Source: Granulicella sp. (lineage in GTDB: Bacteria > Acidobacteriota > Terriglobia > Terriglobales > Acidobacteriaceae). From it: DNA of 38,394 nt. The position numbers and the translations under genes were made by a program. The notes below the pieces were generated by a model. The model made no database searches and had not been told where the DNA came from. It was given only the letters and a program-made list of their open reading frames with translations. The stretch lies in contig JANYLK010000110.1 in NCBI GenBank assembly GCA_025357875.1, positions 1 to 38,394 on the forward strand. The letters run 5' to 3'. Shown one piece after another: positions 36,738-38,394 of this stretch (position 1 is its first letter; every line of letters begins with the position of its first letter).

Positions 36738-38393
36738 CTAGGGATACAACAAGTACTTTTCCCGCTTCGCCCCAAATTCCTTTAAACCCGCATCCCATCC
36801 CTTAGCGATCGCTTGAGGATCATCCCCCCGCTCCAAACCAGCCATCGTCTTCGAATTAGCCACTAACCCCGTCGCCTTCTGCAATTGAAACTCTTTCGGA
36901 TACAAATGACGCAGCGCGCTCAGAATCTCAATTCCCAACTCTGGCGAATCTAAAACAGAACGATCCGTCACCGTTATCCTCACACCCTCAATCGTCTGCC
37001 CATGATACGGATAATGATTTGCCTCCTCCGCTACCGCAAACTGCGTGGCCGCAAACGTAACCCCCGCAATCTTCCGCGCCGAAAGATAATCCGCGACAGC
37101 CTTCCCATTGAACCAGGCAGCGATCGCCGCCGCACTCTTTGTAGCCGCCGTCACTCCCGCACCGAACACCTCAAACGGCATAGCCGTCCCGCGCCCCACA
37201 GAAACATTTGTAGCATCCATAATCCCCACTCCGGGATACAACTCCGCCTCCTCCACACTCCGCAAATTCGGCGAAGGGTTCACCCACTTCACCCCCGTCT
37301 CATCGAAAAACTCACCCCGCCGCCACCCCACCATCTTCACCACAGTCACCACATTAGAAGCCGGTGGTAGAGTCTCCCGCAACTGCTCAGCCGTTCCATT
37401 GACAGCACCAATGCCAGCGGGTTGGTAGCCCAAGGCTTCAGCCTTGTGTCTCTTGCGGGAATCACCCCTCTCAGCCATGGGGGCTTTAGCTCCGGGCCTC
37501 TTCTCGCAAGCTCCCACGCGCTCCCCGCTCATATATTCCGCCAACTCCCCCAAGGTCATTCCATTGCGCACCGGCTCCGGCATGTAATTGATGTACGAAG
37601 CCGCCATATCCGACACAGGCCCCTGCACCGCCTCACCCCCAATCAAAGCGGGACGATCCAGCACAACCAACTCTAGCTGGTGGGCAGGGAGCAACTGGTC
37701 GTCATCGAGCGGCAGACACCCAGCCGCCTCGACAAAATATCCCACCACCGTCTCATACGTATAAAACCGAACCCCCGCATCCTGCAGATCGACCACCACC
37801 GCATCCAGCCCTTTCAAGTCTTCCGCCTTAGGACGCCGATCCGCATCCTTAGCCCCATACAAACTCGTCACCTTCAGCCCCGAAGCCGCATCCACCTCCT
37901 GGCCAATGTCCGTAGAATCCTTCGCCCCAAAGATCCCATGCTCCGGCGAAAACAGCGTCACCAGCTCCACGCCGCCACCCAAACCACGCAGCACATCGAT
38001 CGTCCGCCGCCCCGCCGCATCCACTCCCGTCTGATTCGTCAGCAACCCAATTCGCAGCTTTCCCCCATGCCGCCCCGCCATCTCCTTCAAAGCCGCAAAC
38101 CCCGAAGCCTCCAACACATCAATCCCTGTCAAAACTCGCGCCCCCACCACACCGGGTGCCGCGCCAACCCCCACCGCCTTGGCCACTAAAGTAGCCACCT
38201 CACCCCGTAGCGCAGAAATCGGCGAAGCCCCTCGCGGATGCACCGAATTCGCCAGCAGCACGACGTAAGTATCCGACCCCGGATCCATCCACAAACTAGT
38301 CCCGGTAAATCCTGTATGCCCAAAGCTCCCAATCGGGAACACCTCACCGCGCGGCCGCGAGAACGCCGAATTAATATCCCACCCAAACCCGCG
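36738..38393 (-). CDS. Serine hydrolase (beta-lactamase family)-NamZ/DUF1343 fusion, 5' end missing
   Basis: The reading frame stays open to the window edge (RGFGWDINSAFSRPRGEV before the GTG at 38342), so the N-terminus lies outside. The visible N-terminal part is the end of a beta-lactamase-family serine hydrolase, with HTGFTG serving as the KTG box and YVVLLANSVHPRG after it. From about 38130 down is a complete DUF1343 domain: LLTNQTGVDAAGRRTIDVLR, LFSPEHGIFG, VVVDLQDAGVRFYTYETVVGY, FDETGVKWVNPSPNLRS, YPGVGIMDATNVSVGRGTAMPFEVFGA. NamZ of this family removes terminal N-acetylmuramic acid from peptidoglycan fragments, so the fusion likely serves cell-wall recycling or scavenging. An extra stretch of about 51 residues after MSGERVGA comes from a repeat element in the frame. 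Confidence 0.88.
   Translation of the reverse strand, partial: RGFGWDINSAFSRPRGEVFPIGSFGHTGFTGTSLWMDPGSDTYVVLLANSVHPRGASPISALRGEVATLVAKAVGVGAAPGVVGARVLTGIDVLEASGFAALKEMAGRHGGKLRIGLLTNQTGVDAAGRRTIDVLRGLGGGVELVTLFSPEHGIFGAKDSTDIGQEVDAASGLKVTSLYGAKDADRRPKAEDLKGLDAVVVDLQDAGVRFYTYETVVGYFVEAAGCLPLDDDQLLPAHQLELVVLDRPALIGGEAVQGPVSDMAASYINYMPEPVRNGMTLGELAEYMSGERVGACEKRPGAKAPMAERGDSRKRHKAEALGYQPAGIGAVNGTAEQLRETLPPASNVVTVVKMVGWRRGEFFDETGVKWVNPSPNLRSVEEAELYPGVGIMDATNVSVGRGTAMPFEVFGAGVTAATKSAAAIAAWFNGKAVADYLSARKIAGVTFAATQFAVAEEANHYPYHGQTIEGVRITVTDRSVLDSPELGIEILSALRHLYPKEFQLQKATGLVANSKTMAGLERGDDPQAIAKGWDAGLKEFGAKREKYLLYP
37423..37514. repeat. Palindromic dispersed element inside the NamZ coding frame
   Basis: The segment contains CAAGGCTTCAGCCTTG (37431-37446, 7-bp arms) and near-complementary TTGCGGGAA (37453-37461) and TTCTCGCAA (37501-37509). 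It also holds CATGGGGGCTTTAGCTCC, a combination I know from intergenic acidobacterial repeats. Here it is translated on the minus strand as EKRPGAKAPMAERG followed by DSRKRHKAEALGYQ, in the loop before the conserved VVTVVKMVGWRR. The frame is preserved. Confidence 0.6.
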
Positions 38394-38394
38394 C

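Overview
The window looks like part of an Acidobacteriota genome, most likely class Terriglobia (Granulicella/Terriglobus/Edaphobacter relatives). The basis is recalled family resemblance of the proteins, high G+C, and short intergenic palindromes of a kind I associate with that group (TTTGTCATTC... units, GGGTGCCCCA... hairpins, 'AAGGCTTCAGCCTT' elements). It is a chromosomal housekeeping stretch broken by small accessory and decayed islands.

Left part (1-8 kb). The 3' three quarters of rpoC is followed by a terminator and a repeat cluster. Bases 1-156 are not natural rpoC: they are an inverted copy of rpoC bases 557-713, so the first bases are probably an assembly or amplification artefact. 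Next come a TumE/TumA-like toxin-antitoxin pair, a repeat-rich island with a small membrane-protein ORF, a decayed DUF2442 gene, and a four-histidine-box fatty acid hydroxylase. A strongly diverged ~49-bp tandem repeat (about 7.32-7.81 kb) lies upstream of a strong minus-strand terminator.

Middle part (8-20 kb). A membrane-anchored three-PASTA protein seems to start at a non-canonical AUC codon. It is followed by a secreted dienelactone hydrolase and a peroxiredoxin-like protein. On the minus strand are an alkD-type glycosylase and pgi. An IclR regulator then faces a four-gene reductive pyrimidine degradation operon on the minus strand: preT-preA-dihydropyrimidinase-NCS1 transporter. PreT/PreA reduce uracil or thymine, the hydantoinase opens the ring, and the transporter brings in the base. 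The last enzyme, beta-ureidopropionase, is not in the window.

Right part (20-38 kb). This holds a GT39-like membrane glycosyltransferase, a bactofilin with a methyltransferase-like partner, an AT-hook protein and apolipoprotein N-acyltransferase. Facing them are proS and a bifunctional class A penicillin-binding protein. Then come a Crp/Fnr regulator, a pseudo-receiver protein with Cys in place of the phospho-acceptor Asp, lexA, a SnoaL-like protein, and a graveyard with SRPBCC and zinc alcohol dehydrogenase remnants. A UbiA prenyltransferase, argJ, and a partial fusion of a serine hydrolase (beta-lactamase family) with a NamZ/DUF1343 muramidase close the window. The NamZ gene carries a palindromic repeat inside its reading frame. 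Envelope functions (PASTA, PBP, Lnt, bactofilin, NamZ, UbiA) are frequent but not in one operon.

I see no CRISPR array, tRNA, rRNA, integrase or insertion sequence. No clearly new multi-gene system is present. The most unusual items are the 49-bp repeat array with its own terminator, the in-frame repeat in namZ, the AUC start, and the Cys pseudo-receiver.
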